A DNA stretch of 64,000 bases from the NCBI GenBank assembly GCA_034190875.2, contig CM067345.1:27061019-27125018 (forward strand), in the 5' to 3' direction. Below are positions 23,807 through 36,135 of this stretch, piece after piece. The stretch comes from Urechis unicinctus. Its lineage: Eukaryota; Annelida; Polychaeta; Xenopneusta; Urechidae. The notes beneath the pieces were generated by a model, which was given only the letters and a program-made list of their open reading frames with translations, was not told where the DNA came from and ran no database searches. Position 1 is the stretch's first letter; each line of letters begins with the position of its first letter. The translations under genes were made by a program, and so were the position numbers.

Positions 23807-26800
23807 CCCTCGTTGTCCTCATTCATCTCGTCATCAACCACGTCATAGTCATTTATATCATCACTATCCCCATGATATGATCATTTATATAATCAATATC
23901 ATCATAATAGTTGATATCATTATCAATGTCATCAAAATCAAAACCATTTACATCATCATTATAATTGTCATCATTGATATCTTTATTAGTTATATCAGCT
24001 GTATCATCGCTAATATTTTCATTGTTAATATCATATCCATTACCATCATCTTTATCAGTTACATTATAATTCTCATTATTAGTATCAGGGCCATCATCAT
24101 TCATATCATCTTTGTAATTATAAATATTAAGGTGGTCATCACCTGTATAATTGTTATCATCATCCACCTGCCATGTACATGAGTGGTCTTGATATGTTAG
24201 ATTGCCCGATAATATGTGATACCTGTTGGCAGGGATGGTATGTACTTCAAGATGGACTTGTATGCTCCTGATGGATCTGCAGCCGGACAGAAAACTCTCC
24301 TGTCTGCAATTGAGATCAAAAGGCAGCTGGAGAAAATTGTCCAAATGGCAAATGGTAATGACCTAGAATTCTCTAACTAGTCACCTCCAGAAACCTGAAG
24401 TACAGATGGTTGATGATGGCTTGTGTTGTCATTGTAACAGAGGCTGATGATAGCTGTGATGTTGCTGCACTTACCTCCCAGAATCGTACACAGTGGGCCA
24501 AGGTAAGTTGATGGTCATCATGGCGATGGTTATATTTATCTCCTAATTAGAACCATTACAATAGCAGCATCTGGATGGAGGCCACGTGTATCGCTGATGT
24601 ATGCCGAGGGTGGAAGGTGGAGATAAATTGACTGTTGTCCATCACCTCAATAATTCTCAGTTACATAAAATCTCATTGCTTTCTCATTTCCATTATATGT
24701 TAGAGCTGGAGAAGCTGACGTAGTACTTGTACAATAGAGATAAGGAAGCAGGATGATTCTTGTAAATTAGAGACAAAGAAGCAGGGATAGCTCTTGTAAA
24801 TTAGAGATAAAGAAGCAGGGATGATTCTTGTACATTAGAGTTAAGAAGCAGGATAATTCTTGTACATAAGAGATAAAGAAGCAGGATAATTCTTGTACAT
24901 TAGAAATAAAAGAAGCAGGGATGATTCTTGTACATCAGAGATAAAAGAAGCAGGGATGATTCTTGGACATCAGTGATAAAAGAAGCAGGGATGATTCTTG
25001 TACATCAGAGATAAAAGAAGCAGGGATGATTCTTGGACACATCAGGGATGATTCCTGTACATCAAAAAAAAAAGCAGGGATGATTCTTGTACATTAGAAA
25101 TAAAAGAACATCAGAGAAAAGAAGCAGGGATGATTCTTGGACATCAGAGATAAAAGAAGCAGGGATGATTCTTGTACATTAGAAATAAAAGAAGCAGGGA
25201 TGATTCTTGTACATCAGAGATAAAAGAAGCAGGATAATTCTTGTACATTAAAGATGAAGAAGCAGGAAGGATTCTTGCACATAAGAGATAAAAGAAGCAG
25301 GGATGATTCTTGTACATCAGGAAGGATTCTTGTACATAAGAGATAAAAGAAGCAGGGATGATTCTTGGGAAATGAAGCAGGGATGATTCTTGTACATCAG
25401 TGATAAAAGAAGCAGGGATGATTCTTGTACATCAGAGATAAAAGAAGCAGGGATGATTCTTGTACATCAGAGATAAAAGAAGTAGGGATGATTCTTGCAC
25501 ATTAGAAATAAAAGAAGCAGGGATGATTCTTGTACATCAGAGATAAAAGAAGCAGGATAATTCTTGTACATTAAAGATGAAGAAGCAGGGATATTTTTTG
25601 TTCTTTAGAGATGAAGAAGCAGGGATGATTCCTGTATGTTAGATATGAAGAAGCAGGGTAATTTTTTACTTATCAGGTTCTCTATTGATCAATCCTCAGC
25701 TCCATTGGTTTCGAAACCCAAGTAAAGTTTGAGTTGTGACACAATCAGCATTTTACCTGATAAGAAGAGATCATGAAAGCCGATTAGTTAGATAGTAATG
25801 ATAAACACATTTTGTTGCATTGACTGGTGCTTAGCATGATGGTGACTGTGGAATAATCAGGGAGAACATTGTAACCTTCACTGTCTCATGACAGTCATGC
25901 AATGTTGACAGCATCGTGAAGTCCTACAGAAGCGCAATGCAGAGGCACTCCTCGCGATTGAGTCAGCGATGTTCCTTGTCTGCCTCGATAACACAAGCTC
26001 CAAGGTAACTTCCTTTAAATGCCATTTTACAGAAGCACACCACGTGAGTGAGGGTGTGTAGCAGACAGCTTGTGGATGGGTCATGATGTTGGTGTTTGTG
26101 TAACAGACAGCGTCAGAACATTCAAAGCGATGTCTGGCTGGATCCGGCAATGACAGGTCACAAAACTTCTCTATTATTAACTTAGACCAAAACAGGTTAT
26201 GTCACTTACCACAAAGTACCAGTTGTTTATTCACATCAAGGTTGAGCTCCATTTCCTCGGCTGTCTGGATAGAATAATGAATTGATTGACTAAGTGTTTT
26301 CTTAACGATTTGAACAGCTGCTGCAGAACATAGTTGACTTCAGTGTAACCTATAATCATAACCTATAATATTGACCTTCTCTATGGTACTTTCACCTCTG
26401 TGTGGCCTACAGATGGTTTGATAAGAGCCTGACAACTATCATATCTCCCACGGGGCAGCTGGGCCACAACTTGGAACACTCCGTCTTAGATGCTTCTGTA
26501 AGTGGCAAGCACCCGCAAGTCGCTGGTCTTATGGATCACCATGCTCATCTCTAGTCGTTATAGATTGCCATGCCCATCTAGAGTCATTATAGATCACCAT
26601 TCTCATTTATAGTCGTTAATAGATTAACTTGCTCATCTCTAGTCGTTATGGATTTCCATGCTCATCTCTAGTCGTTATAGACTGCTTTGCTCATCTCTAG
26701 TGGTTATAGATCACCATGCTCATCTGTACTTGTTATAGTTTTCCATGCTCATCTCCAGTTGATTGCCATGCTTATATCTAGTCGTAACAGATCACCATGC

Positions 26801-29800
26801 TCATCTCTAGTCATTATAGATAGCCATGCTCATCTCTAGTCACCATGCTCATCTCTAGTGGTTATAGATCACCATGCTCATCTGTACTTGTTATAGATCA
26901 CCATGCTCATCTCTAGTCGTTATAGATCACCATGGTTATCTCTAGTGCATTCATGTTGGGCCTTGTTAATTTGCATTTAGATCTTCGCCTATGCCTGTGA
27001 TTACGTAATGGTTCAAGAGGCATTTGATGATAAAGGTGACATTCCCCTCAAGCCTGGTGAACTCATCAGGAAGCTACCGGACCCAGACAGGTGATTGTTC
27101 TTCCTATAACACTTACTGTAGTCAATGTACCATATACTGCTATCGTTTGAAAAATGTGTAAGTTTTGACTTGTGTTGCCCACCTCTGGTGTGAAGTTATC
27201 AGGGAGGTTAACATGGCTAATCTCTGGTTGTATTGACCTTCGTAGGTTGGTGTGGAATATTGGAGGACTTGAAGACGCGATCACATGTGCTATGAAACAT
27301 TACAAGACTGAGGTAGAGAAGAAGTGAGAGAAATGTACGATGTTCACTTGTGTGTGTTGTGCTTCATGCTAAGAGGTGATTTTGTTTGGTGATGTTCAGA
27401 TTGACAACATTGACATCATCAACTACAATGGTCCCTACGGCAAACGCTTCATGAAGAAACAGCGGCTCAGTCCTGATGGCTACATACAGGTGAGACATGA
27501 TTACAGGTGAGACATAAATACAAGTGAGACATGAATACAGGTGAGACATAACAGATGAGGCAAGTATACAGGTGAGACATGAATACAGGTGAGACATAAC
27601 AGATGAGCCATGAATACAGGTGAGACATGATAACAGAAAATGCATGAAAATAGATGAGGTATGATAGCAGAGGAGGCATTATAATAGGAGACATGATAAC
27701 AGACAACATGAATACAGGTGAGACATGATAACAGACAAGACATGATTACATGTGAGACATGATAACAGACAAGGCATTATAAGAGGAGACATGATAACAG
27801 ACAACATGAATACAGGTTAGACATGATAACAGACAAGACATAATTACAGGTGAGACATGATAACAGACGAGGCATTATAAGAGGAGACAAGATAACAGAC
27901 AACATGAAAGCAGGTGAGACATGATAACAGACAAGACATGATTACAGGTGAGACATGATAACAGATGAGGCATTATAAGAGGAGACATGAAAACAGACAA
28001 CATGAATACAGGTGAGACATGATTACAGGTGAGACATGATAACAGACGAGGCATTATAAGAGGAGACATGATAACAGACGACATGAATACAGTTGAGACA
28101 TAACAGACAAAACATGATTACCGGGTTAGACATGATTACAGGCAATATATAAATAAAGGTCATACATGATTACAGACGAGGCATGGTAAGAAATTAAAAC
28201 AGGTAATGCATGATGGCCTACAGAGACAATATTACATGAAAACCAGGATCTCCTTTGTCCTTACCCTTCAAAATACAGACCTGGTATTTCAGTTGCCCTT
28301 GCTCCTTCATGCATTCTGTCTGTGCCTCCAGATGGCACTCCAATTGGCTTATTACTACCTCTACAAGGAAGTGCCCAAGACATACGAACCCTCGACCGGA
28401 CGGTAAAAGTTGTCTCCCAAATAACAACAAAAGCCAATGAAGAATGAGGATGTCTACCAAGTGTTTCTGATTGGTTAGTTAAGATTCATAACAGCAGAAG
28501 CTTTGTTTGTGTTTTCAGGCTGTACAAACTGGGGCGCACAGAGACAGTTCATCCCGTGTCAAACCACTGTTGTGCCTGGCTCAAGTCCATGGTTGACCCA
28601 TCGGCAAGCAATGATGGACGTAAGCAGCATCTGAGGAAAGCAATTGAGTACCAGAATAAGTTCCGTCTGGAGGCGACGGTAGGGCAGGGCTGTGACCGTC
28701 ACCTGCTGGGTCTCTACATGGCCTCACGCGAGCTCGGGATGGATGTGCCTGCAATCTTCCTTGACAAGGTAACTTCATCTTCTCTGGGCCATGGTTACTG
28801 GAGTCTTAAGCTCAACAACAAAAAATCAAGGATAGTTCTGCACAACTGAAAATATACTGAGAAATATAGTTTTAGTTTGCAGAAGTTGAATCATCTTAAG
28901 TGGGCTGCTTTTGATCAGCTTATGTCCTAAAGTACATGGCCTCTTTGCTTGTGTGCAGGCATGGAGAATGCCATTCAAGCTGTCGACTTCACAGACACCA
29001 GTCTTTCTCTATAACTACAAGGTGGACATGGATTACCCCAATGTGATAGGTGGCTTCGCTCCCACAGCACCGGATGGTTATGGCGTGTCGTATGGACTAC
29101 ATGGTGAAGATATATGTGAGTTCAGTGTTTTATCATCTGTGCGCCTGAGCTGTTGAATGAAACCTGCTGATAAACGATACGTCTGACGCCACAACAGAAA
29201 ACCATTAATCATTGCCATTTCTAATGTACTTTATTTACTCATGTACGAGATGCAGGCTTGTTAAGGGAGACCCCCTCGTGCCATTTTGTGTGTTGAATTT
29301 TAATCAAAATTTTTATTCATGGCAAATTTTCTGGATAATGATGCCATTGCCTAGCAACTATATAGAGGGTCTGTTATGTACCATTGTATCTGCTAAAATC
29401 AGCCAGATTAATGCAGTTATAATGCAACTCTTGTAAATTGAGAGGCGGGACCAAATGAAAGATCAGCATCTGTTCCCCACGCTGTTTACCCTGAGGCTAC
29501 ATTCTCAAATCCTGATGTCAGAATGCCATGTTACTCAATGTATTGTCCTTCAGCTTAAACTTACCTGTTTACCCAAAACACGTGTTAAGGCTGAAGGATT
29601 GCAATGTTTTTGTTACTTGAAGCACTATGTTGAAGCACCGTGTTAAAATAATGACAGTTGGAAAACCTCTAACACAATGGTGTCCCAGCATTATTGCAAG
29701 CAACAATGCTGTTATTTATTCCAGATGGATGAGTTTCCAAACTTCATACTTACGTCCCAACCCATCTTTTCAGTGAAACTTATCCACTATTTTGCAACAT

Positions 29801-30015
29801 TCATAAGAATATATTGGATATTTAACAAGAGGCCTACATGTTCAGTGGACCAGTGGCCGTGTTCATCCTGACCACTTCGTGTCAATTTATTGGTTTCATG
29901 TTTTGCAGTGAACTTCGCAATCTCAAGTTACAATCGGGATGAGACGACAAGTTCGACTAAATTTGCTGAGGCTCTCCAGTGGTCGTTAGAGGCGATGCAA
30001 CGCTCATTCCAGTAG
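17271..30015 (+). CDS. CPT1: Carnitine O-palmitoyltransferase 1-like protein, 19 exons, complete
   Basis: Carnitine acyltransferase of the CPT1 type, which in mitochondria makes long-chain acylcarnitines for beta-oxidation. Exons read: 17271-17618, 20529-20641, 22149-22265, 22513-22589, 22785-22878, 23008-23088, 23664-23750, 24233-24354, 24441-24502, 25912-26004, 26107-26156, 26413-26497, 26981-27090, 27246-27312, 27400-27489, 28332-28402, 28519-28768, 28959-29115, 29909-30015. All keep frame and give 726 aa (vertebrate CPT1 about 773). Residues 72-92 form a membrane segment followed by YQGWM, as CPT1 has after its second membrane helix. The first helix is weak (about 26-41). Catalytic His437 lies in LEHSVLDA. 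GRTET (561-565), KLSTSQTP (646-653) and APDGYGVSY match the family. The N-terminus lacks the Glu3/His5 pattern linked to malonyl-CoA sensing in mammals, so regulation may differ. A divergent paralogue is possible. Confidence 0.9.
18074..18117 (-). repeat. Dispersed repeat, inverted partner of 295-338
   Basis: Reverse complement of 295-338 with one or two differences, inside intron 1 of the CPT1-like gene. The flanking 17.77-18.5 kb has minus-strand open stretches (17773-18084 and 18200-18511) without a domain I recognise. They may belong to the same unknown element. Confidence 0.6.
18695..18767. repeat. Hairpin-forming palindrome, about 22-bp arms
   Basis: The arm at 18695-18716 (TGCGCACTAGCCGCGCACGA...) pairs with 18745-18767 across a loop of about 28 bases of AT-rich sequence. 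Its left half plus loop is also repeated in inverted form at 19675-19707, which suggests a transposon terminus. Confidence 0.7.
18702..19707. mobile_element. Candidate non-autonomous DNA transposon bounded by perfect 33-bp inverted repeats
   Basis: 18702-18734 and 19675-19707 are perfect reverse complements over 33 bases, each including TAGCCGCGCACGACGG and an AT-rich tail. They enclose about 940 bases with no open frame of note. It lies in intron 1 of the CPT1-like gene. No target-site duplication was confirmed, so the true ends may lie slightly outside. Confidence 0.55.
20690..21190 (+). repeat. Minisatellite, about 44-bp unit, CPT1-like intron 2
   Basis: About eleven imperfect units with the core TAACAGACATTGGTCTCATG then GGACATGTTATGGTC. 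It starts about 50 bases after the exon 2 donor. Confidence 0.9.
21820..21950 (+). repeat. Short tandem repeat, 35-bp unit, about 4 copies (CPT1-like intron 2)
   Basis: Units GGAGTCTGTCCCTTCTGTTG followed by TACCTACGAGTTAAG; the last copy is diverged. Confidence 0.9.
21970..22082. repeat. Inverted repeat with perfect 17-bp arms
   Basis: ACAGGCACTCAAGTCAA at 21970-21986 is the exact reverse complement of 22066-22082, with a 79-base AT-rich middle. It could be a tiny MITE. It sits 66 bases before exon 3 of the CPT1-like gene. Confidence 0.75.
23190..23320 (+). repeat. Tandem repeat, 36-bp unit, about 3.5 copies (CPT1-like intron 6)
   Basis: Units CAGCTGGGGTGAAACTTGGC then ATCAGAATGACTTCCT, highly similar to each other. 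Confidence 0.9.
23765..24170 (+). repeat. (ATC)n run and derived ATC/ATT-rich low-complexity tract (CPT1-like intron 7)
   Basis: A pure ATC run (about 23765-23806) grades into a long degenerate tract of ATCATT, ATATCA and similar words. It is open on both strands as Ile/His- or Asp/Asn-rich low complexity and is not a gene. Confidence 0.9.
24715..25665 (+). repeat. Minisatellite, 35-bp unit, about 27 copies (CPT1-like intron 9)
   Basis: Units GAAGCAGGGATGATTCTTGT then ACATCAGAGATAAAA, with several truncated units. It fills most of the intron between exons 9 and 10. Confidence 0.95.
26525..26950 (+). repeat. Minisatellite, about 29-bp unit, about 14 copies (CPT1-like intron 12)
   Basis: Units built on GATCACCATGCTCATCTCTA followed by GTCGTTATA. 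It ends about 30 bases before the acceptor of exon 13. Confidence 0.93.
27483..28180 (+). repeat. Minisatellite carrying repeated 5' splice-site motifs (CPT1-like intron 15)
   Basis: The true donor after exon 15 reads TACATACAG|GTGAGACATG. The array repeats TACAGGTGAGACATGA about every 17-26 bases, mixed with ATAACAGACAAGACATG and GAGGCATTATAAGAGGAGAC units. I count at least ten further exact CAGGTGAGA words. The real donor is the first member of the array. Confidence 0.92.
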
Positions 30016-30310
30016 ACGCTGACTGCATACAGATCACCTAGCTTCTGATAAACTGATAACGGTTACTGATAGACGGATAAAGCTACCCTAGCTGTAAAGC
30101 CGGATACTGCAGCTGGACATGCCAGGATTATGTTGTGTTGTGATTAAAAACAAGTATGGAAGAGTTGAATGCAGCTGTCAACAGGTTTAGCATCCATTAA
30201 TGATTACCGACGAATATGTGTATTGTATCTTGTCTTCATATGTTTTGCATTGATCATGTGGTTGCTTTCATTGTCCTGATTGGATACAGATGCAAACATT
30301 ACTCACCAGG

Positions 30311-30316
30311 AATAAA
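30311..30316 (+). terminator. Possible polyadenylation signal AATAAA of the CPT1-like gene
   Basis: Canonical hexamer 296 bases after the stop codon at 30013-30015. Other downstream signals cannot be excluded. Confidence 0.5.
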
Positions 30317-32314
30317 CTCGAGCTTTATCTTATCACATTTTTATGCAAATGAATTTAGGGAGATTTGGTGTCAAATGTAACCATTGGGAGCATGTATATT
30401 TACAAAGTGAATCTGTGATCCCCACGGTATCCTCTACGAATCAGTGTAATTGTGTTAACACAGTCTGGCTTCCTTACACTTGCGATGTTAGATCATGACA
30501 GAATTCTTTCTTGATGTATGTGCCTCTTCCTCATCCATTTCGCAGGTGTCAGTTTCTACGAGATGAGTGACAGTGGTTGAGCTGGGTGTTATGACAACAA
30601 GGTAACAAGACTGTACATCGCTGATTGATCGAGTGAATGCTTCCTCTTCTCTTAGCTTACATATTTATCCTGCTGTTTGTTAGTCTGTGTTACTGCTGAG
30701 ATCAGCAAGACTAGCAGGTACTCTGCCTCTGTTTTAGAATTGTGCCTCTACTCAATGTGCTTTGTCTTTAATGTTGTTGAAGTCTTATGTTGTGTGACAT
30801 TAAACTGATGACAAATAGAGTGTTATATCGCTGTGTAATACTATTTGATTGCATCAAGAACAATTATTTACACACTGGCAGAGGTTATTTCCAATATTGT
30901 ATTGAGAACTAGTGGACATGTCTATTGTCAATTTTGATCCGACTTGCTTTGTATTTGATATTTGTATTGCAAGCTTGTGCACTAGAATTGAACATTTGTA
31001 TATTGCTGATGTCATCACTTATTTCTTCTTTGCTATTCTAGTGCTTATGTTTTACCATTACATTTGGTAATTAAAAATGAGCTGATTGAAGTTAAAACTA
31101 TATTTCTTATTTTTACTAGGTCTAATTGATGACTTTAACTTTGTGGGGCTTGTTCTTTTTGCAACTGAGTCTGCCATTCATTCTGTATATGAATCAATGA
31201 AGCCCAGTAATTTATGGACAGATTTAGATTAATTTATTATTTATATTCTATAGGCGCGGGGAGGGGCTGTTGGTTTTGTGGATCCACGATCATTGTGAAT
31301 TCTTATGTTAGCTTTCTCTCCCGGAGCTTGGCAGTTATTCCTCAGAACACAAATCATCATGAATGTGAAAACGATTCTCATAACCATGGAGTGATAAGTG
31401 ATAATTACTCCATTTAATAAAAAAGCTACTTGGGCACCAAATCGTGGCAAAGCCAAAGGGGCTGGGTAGGGCATAGCCCTGCACGACGTCCTATGATACA
31501 TATGTATACTACAGTACGACCACCTGGGGCTAAGCGGAGCATAGAAAAACTGGAGCCAGCATCGACTGCCGTACATGGCCAAAGATGCCAAAAACGCGAA
31601 ATAAAGAATGAATGAATACCGTACCGAGATATTCTTGTAAGGACAATTAGATGTCGGCGCTGCATTTACTTTTTTTGAGGCATGGATGGCGATAAAAACT
31701 CGCTTACGACCAGGTCGTCGGCAGATGACAGACGTTAGTACAGCAAAGAAAATCCGCCTCTGACAGCGCCGCGCTATTTACTACTGTAAGGTGGCATTAG
31801 GCAAAGAAACTCCGCCTCTGACAGCTCCGCACTGTTTACTACTTTCGATCTCTCACATCCGAGCTGTAGCCTAAGGTGTCATCAGATCATCAAAACACCA
31901 GGGGCGAGTTGCCTTGCCTAAGGTGGCATCAGATCATCAAAACACCAGGGGCGAGTGCCTTGCCTAACGTTAGTACGCCGCGCCACGGGCCAAACCGTAC
32001 AGGTGTACGGTAACTGCACCTATCGCGATTTTATCGGTTTATTATCTCCGACCAACCCCCAAACAAGTATGCAAATAACCGCCATGAATTTAAAGCCCAG
32101 AAGAAATGCCGCTCTTTAAATGGGTAATTTGGTAAAGCCTAAAGGTATGATTCAAAACAGTTGGTATGTAGGTCAGATGGTTTTCCCGCGGTTGTTGAGG
32201 AATTGATATTGTGATCGAGGCATTCCATGCTACATTGATTTGCGCTTTTGGTAATAGAAGCTGTGGGAAACGGTGTGGATCCAGAATAGATTCGATATAT
32301 TCAGTTACAGGTTA
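30317..32314. other. Intergenic between CPT1-like gene and the membrane-protein gene
   Basis: No gene seen. Two short tandem duplications occur upstream of the next gene: about 60 bases at 31738-31845 (core CCGCCTCTGACAGC) and about 50 bases at 31873-31968 (core CATCAGATCATCAAAACACC). They may lie in its regulatory region. Confidence 0.55.
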
Positions 32315-35300
32315 ATGGCTAGAGGAGGAGGTGCAGGTGATGGCAGGCACACTTTCCTGGGACGAATGCTGCTGGTTGGGATTTTCTCCACAGGTAAGTC
32401 GGGGCCTGGTGCGGCCAATAATCAGTCCAGATGAAACACGCATCGGTGTGTTGGCCAGGTATTATGAAAACTATACAAGTCCGATGGTCTATACCGAATC
32501 AAGCTTCAGTAAAGATCAGAAAATGAGATGGTAAATATTGACGGTGTTGTCTACCTGAAACAATTGAGTATACCTCAATGAATACCAACTATGTTCAGTT
32601 CATCTTAAGGACATCTCTAGGCCTATGCGTATTCATGACATTGACTTATTTAGTTGCAGTGATTCCAATTCTTGTATGATGTTGATAAACTCATTGATAG
32701 CTACTCGGAGGCGTGGTAACCTGTCCAATCTGTAATATGGCTCATTGACCAATGTCAAATACGGCTGTGCTGGTGCGAGTATTTACTTCATAGTTGGTGG
32801 TGGTAGGTCTTGTCCAACGAACAGGCGTATCTAACGTTATGACTGGAAATGGCCCTGATTCATTTTCTTGTCGCCACAGTTTGACGTAATAGATCATTAC
32901 ATAATCATATCAAACCACGACCGAGTAATAGTATTATGAATGCATACAGATAAAGACTTAACAGGCCAGAGTTTAAATCCCCACCCCCAACGGGTAAGCT
33001 CTAGATATGCTGTGTCATCTGGATGCTGCTGCTGCTGACTCAGTTAACCCTTGGTGACAACTGTGTCTGTGGTGTCTTCAGCTCACTGTCTGACCAGGGA
33101 GATGTGCCACGACCTTGGACCTCTCCTTGTCAATGCCTCAGACCCACTGACCCTCCTTGCCAGTCCCTCGTCCAGTCACGGTTGTCGCTGTCTAGTCACC
33201 GACCCTTCCAGTGAGGCGGTAGTGCAATACACCAACTCACTGATGATGAGAGGTGAAATGAGTGGATGTGGAGCAGGCCTGCTAGTTAACACAGACACAC
33301 TAGGCTACGTGGTGTGCTCAGGCAGCGCCCCAGCTATGGTGCGCCCTCTCACCACACCACTTTCCTTCCTGCTACACAACCCACAGCACGCGGAGATTCA
33401 CCACGTGGATATACATCTGGAAGGTACGCAGTGTCACAGGATCTTTAACCACATGTTCTGCTGATTGTGTGGGTTCATAATATCATGGAATCTTTAACCA
33501 CCTGTCCTGCTGATTGTGTGGGTTCAATGTTTCATGGGATATTTAACCACCTGTTCTGCTGATTGTGTGGGTTCAATGTTTCATGGAATCTTTAACCACC
33601 TGTCCTGCTGATTGTGTGGGTTCAATGTTTCATGGGATATTTAACCACCTGTTCTGCTGATTGTGTGGGTTCAATGTTTCATGGAATCTTTAACCACCTG
33701 TTCTGCTGATTGTGTGGGTTCATAATATCATGGAATCTTTAACCACCTGTTCTGCTGATTGTGTGGGTTCATAATGTCATGGGATCTTTAACCACCTGTC
33801 CTGCTGATTTTGTGGGTTCAATGTGTCATGGGATCTTTAACCACCTGTCCTGCTGATTGTGCGGGCTCAATTTAGGGCATACTTCAGATCAGTGAATTGC
33901 CATCATCGCCTCACTTCGGCCTGAATGTTTGATGTGTTTGTGGTTTGCTTTGCAGTATTGCAGGGCAGTGTTGATGTCACATGTAGCCTAGAACCTGGCC
34001 TGACTGACAGCTGTCTCTGTATCCATGACCCCACACCCACACCCAGACCGGTGGCAGAGATCACCCCCTTCAAAAACAGTAAGGGCTGAAAGCCATGTTA
34101 TAACTCAATAATCTCATCCGTGATTTCTCACTTATCACAGTAATTGTATAATCACAGCCATGTTATAACTAAAGCCATGTCATACCAAAAGCCTTGTTAT
34201 AACTACAGCAATGTTATAACTTCAGCCATGTTACAACTGCTGCCATGTTACAACTTCTGCCATGTTATAACTACAGCCATCTTATAACTACAGCCATCTT
34301 ATAACTGCAGCCGGGTTATAACTACAGCCATGTTATCTCACTTATCACAGCCATATTATAACTACAGCCATGTTACAACTGCCATGTTATAACAACAGCT
34401 ATGTTATAACTACAACCATGTTATAATTACATTCCTGTTATACCTTCAGCCATATTATAACTACAGCCATGACATAATTACATACATGTTATAACTAGTC
34501 CTGTTATTCCTACAGCCATCTTATAACTACAGCCATCTTATAACTATAGCCTTGTTATTACTACAACCATGTTATAACTACAGCCATCTTATAACTACAT
34601 CCATGGTTTTCATCACAAATCACTACTAATGCAGCGGCCATGTTGCTGTGCAGGAATCATAGCTGGCTTCGTCAGCGCCATTGTGTTTCTCGTCTGTGTT
34701 GCCATAGTAATAGCCATCAACAAGATTCGCAAAAGGTGTGTTATCGATGTTTTCATCTTGTTACTGGATGATTTTTATATTTGTTGCTTTGTCCCGGTTT
34801 ATACCGATCGATGTGGTATGACTACTTAAATGCCAGGTGGGCTCAGATGGTCATTGGCGTGCTGACATTCTGTCATGTTTTGTGTTGCTAGGAAGAATGA
34901 CGCTGGTGACGTCCCTAGTGGCGGGCCCGTGAAGGAGGCTGCGGCTAACCCTGGATTCACGTTCAATGAGCAAGGTCGTCATAGCTTCCTCTATGATGAG
35001 ATTGATCCTATAACCGGCCGCACCCGTATCCGCTTCGAACCGGACCCATCTCTCAACCTGACCCCTGACCCCAGCTATTCCACTATAGGAGCCTTAGAGA
35101 AGAAGGGCAGCAGTGACTCAGGTCTGAGTAGTTACTTGCGGGAGGGCACTGGTGATGTGGAGGAGATAACGCCTTACGCCTCTACGACTTCCACCTTACG
35201 GCATGGGAGGAGTCAGCCAATGCTGGCTGGGTTTGGGGATGTGGACCCCGTCTACCCAGGATACACGCCATCCTACACCAACACCTCCACATTACCCTCA

Positions 35301-35570
35301 GGCTACACGACACAGATCAGTTTCGTCTATCCCTCCTACGACCTTGACGTCGACATCCACCACCCTCAGCGTCCTCTAAGTGCTGAGGAGCTTGACGCTC
35401 TTTACGCCAAGCCCATGAAGCGTCCCCGTCCAGCTGATGCACATCCGTCTTCTGTAGACACCGCATCAAGGTCACAGGGTGACCTCCACGAGGAACTCGA
35501 TGTTGACATTCCACCAAATGTATCTGACCGACTGAATGAGAGCGTGGCAAGCGTAGAAACTGAAGTCTGA
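32315..35570 (+). CDS. Unrecognised single-pass membrane protein with long cytoplasmic tail, five exons
   Basis: I do not recognise the family. Exons read: 32315-32393, 33082-33423, 33956-34078, 34654-34735, 34892-35570. All splices are GT-AG and the phases match (1,1,1,2), giving 434 aa. Residues about 15-27 (LGRMLLVGIFSTG) form a hydrophobic stretch that may serve as a signal sequence. The ectodomain (about 28-181) has about ten cysteines, including CRC and CLC, and no domain I can name. Residues 183-204 (IIAGFVSAIVFLVCVAIVIA...) form a clear membrane helix followed by the stop-transfer NKIRKRK. The tail of about 225 residues is Ser/Thr/Pro/Tyr-rich, includes FLYDEIDP and several Tyr-Pro sites, and ends ETEV, a class I PDZ-ligand form. 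An adhesion or receptor-like role is inference. A longer reading of exon 2 starting after the earlier CAG near 33044 meets a stop, so the CAG before 33082 was chosen. Confidence 0.8.
33440..33875 (+). repeat. Minisatellite, 48-bp unit, about 9 copies (intron 2 of the membrane-protein gene)
   Basis: Units GGATCTTTAACCACCTGTTC then TGCTGATTGTGTGGGTTCAA then TGTTTCAT, with few differences. The array begins about 15 bases after the exon 2 donor. Confidence 0.95.
34085..34615 (+). repeat. Minisatellite, about 17-bp unit, about 30 copies (intron 3 of the membrane-protein gene)
   Basis: Units CAGCCATGTTATAACTA with many substitutions. It starts a few bases after the exon 3 donor and stops about 40 bases before exon 4. 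Confidence 0.93.
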
Positions 35571-35634
35571 CTGGCTGAAAGCAGTGACCCAGTTTCTAAT
35601 ACATAACTGATGAATGTGAATCGATGGAAAGTAT

Positions 35635-35885
35635 CATGACATCTGGTGATGCTGCATGTCATACCACCTGATGATGCTGCATGTCATACCACCTGGTGAT
35701 GCTGCATGTAACACCACCTGGTGATGTTGGATGTCATACCACATGGTGATACTGTATGTTATCCCGCCTGGTAATACTGCATGTAATACCACCTGGTGAT
35801 GTTGCATGTCATACCACCTGGTGATACTGCATGTCATACCACCTGGTGATACTGCATGTCATATTACCTGGTGATACTGCATGGG
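35635..35885 (+). repeat. Minisatellite, 25-bp unit, about 10 copies
   Basis: Units ACCTGGTGATACTGCATGTC then ATACC. It lies in the 3' flank, likely within the 3' UTR, of the membrane-protein gene. Confidence 0.95.
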
Positions 35886-36135
35886 GGTATTGTGGTGGCT
35901 GGTCATATGCTTTATGGCTCACCACTGGATCCCTTATGTCCCTGTCTGGCCAAAGATCTCTTCGTTAAAATTTTCACAAATGGCTTCTCGCTTGTTTCTT
36001 CAATTCTTACACATAATTCATGATAATGATATGGGAGATTTTATATCAGTGTATTTATATTTTTGTAGCACAACAGTGATTGTTATGATAAAAAAAGGAA
36101 TGTATTAATGATTTAGCTAATGATTTTGATAATGT

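Noticed and set aside
23751-24344. Acidic Asp/Asn-rich minus-strand frame (163 codons)
   Set aside because: It is antisense to an ATC-rich low-complexity tract in intron 7 and part of exon 8 of the CPT1-like gene.
27483-28180. CRISPR-like array
   Set aside because: There are no constant repeats with unique spacers; it is a eukaryotic intronic minisatellite with variable unit lengths.
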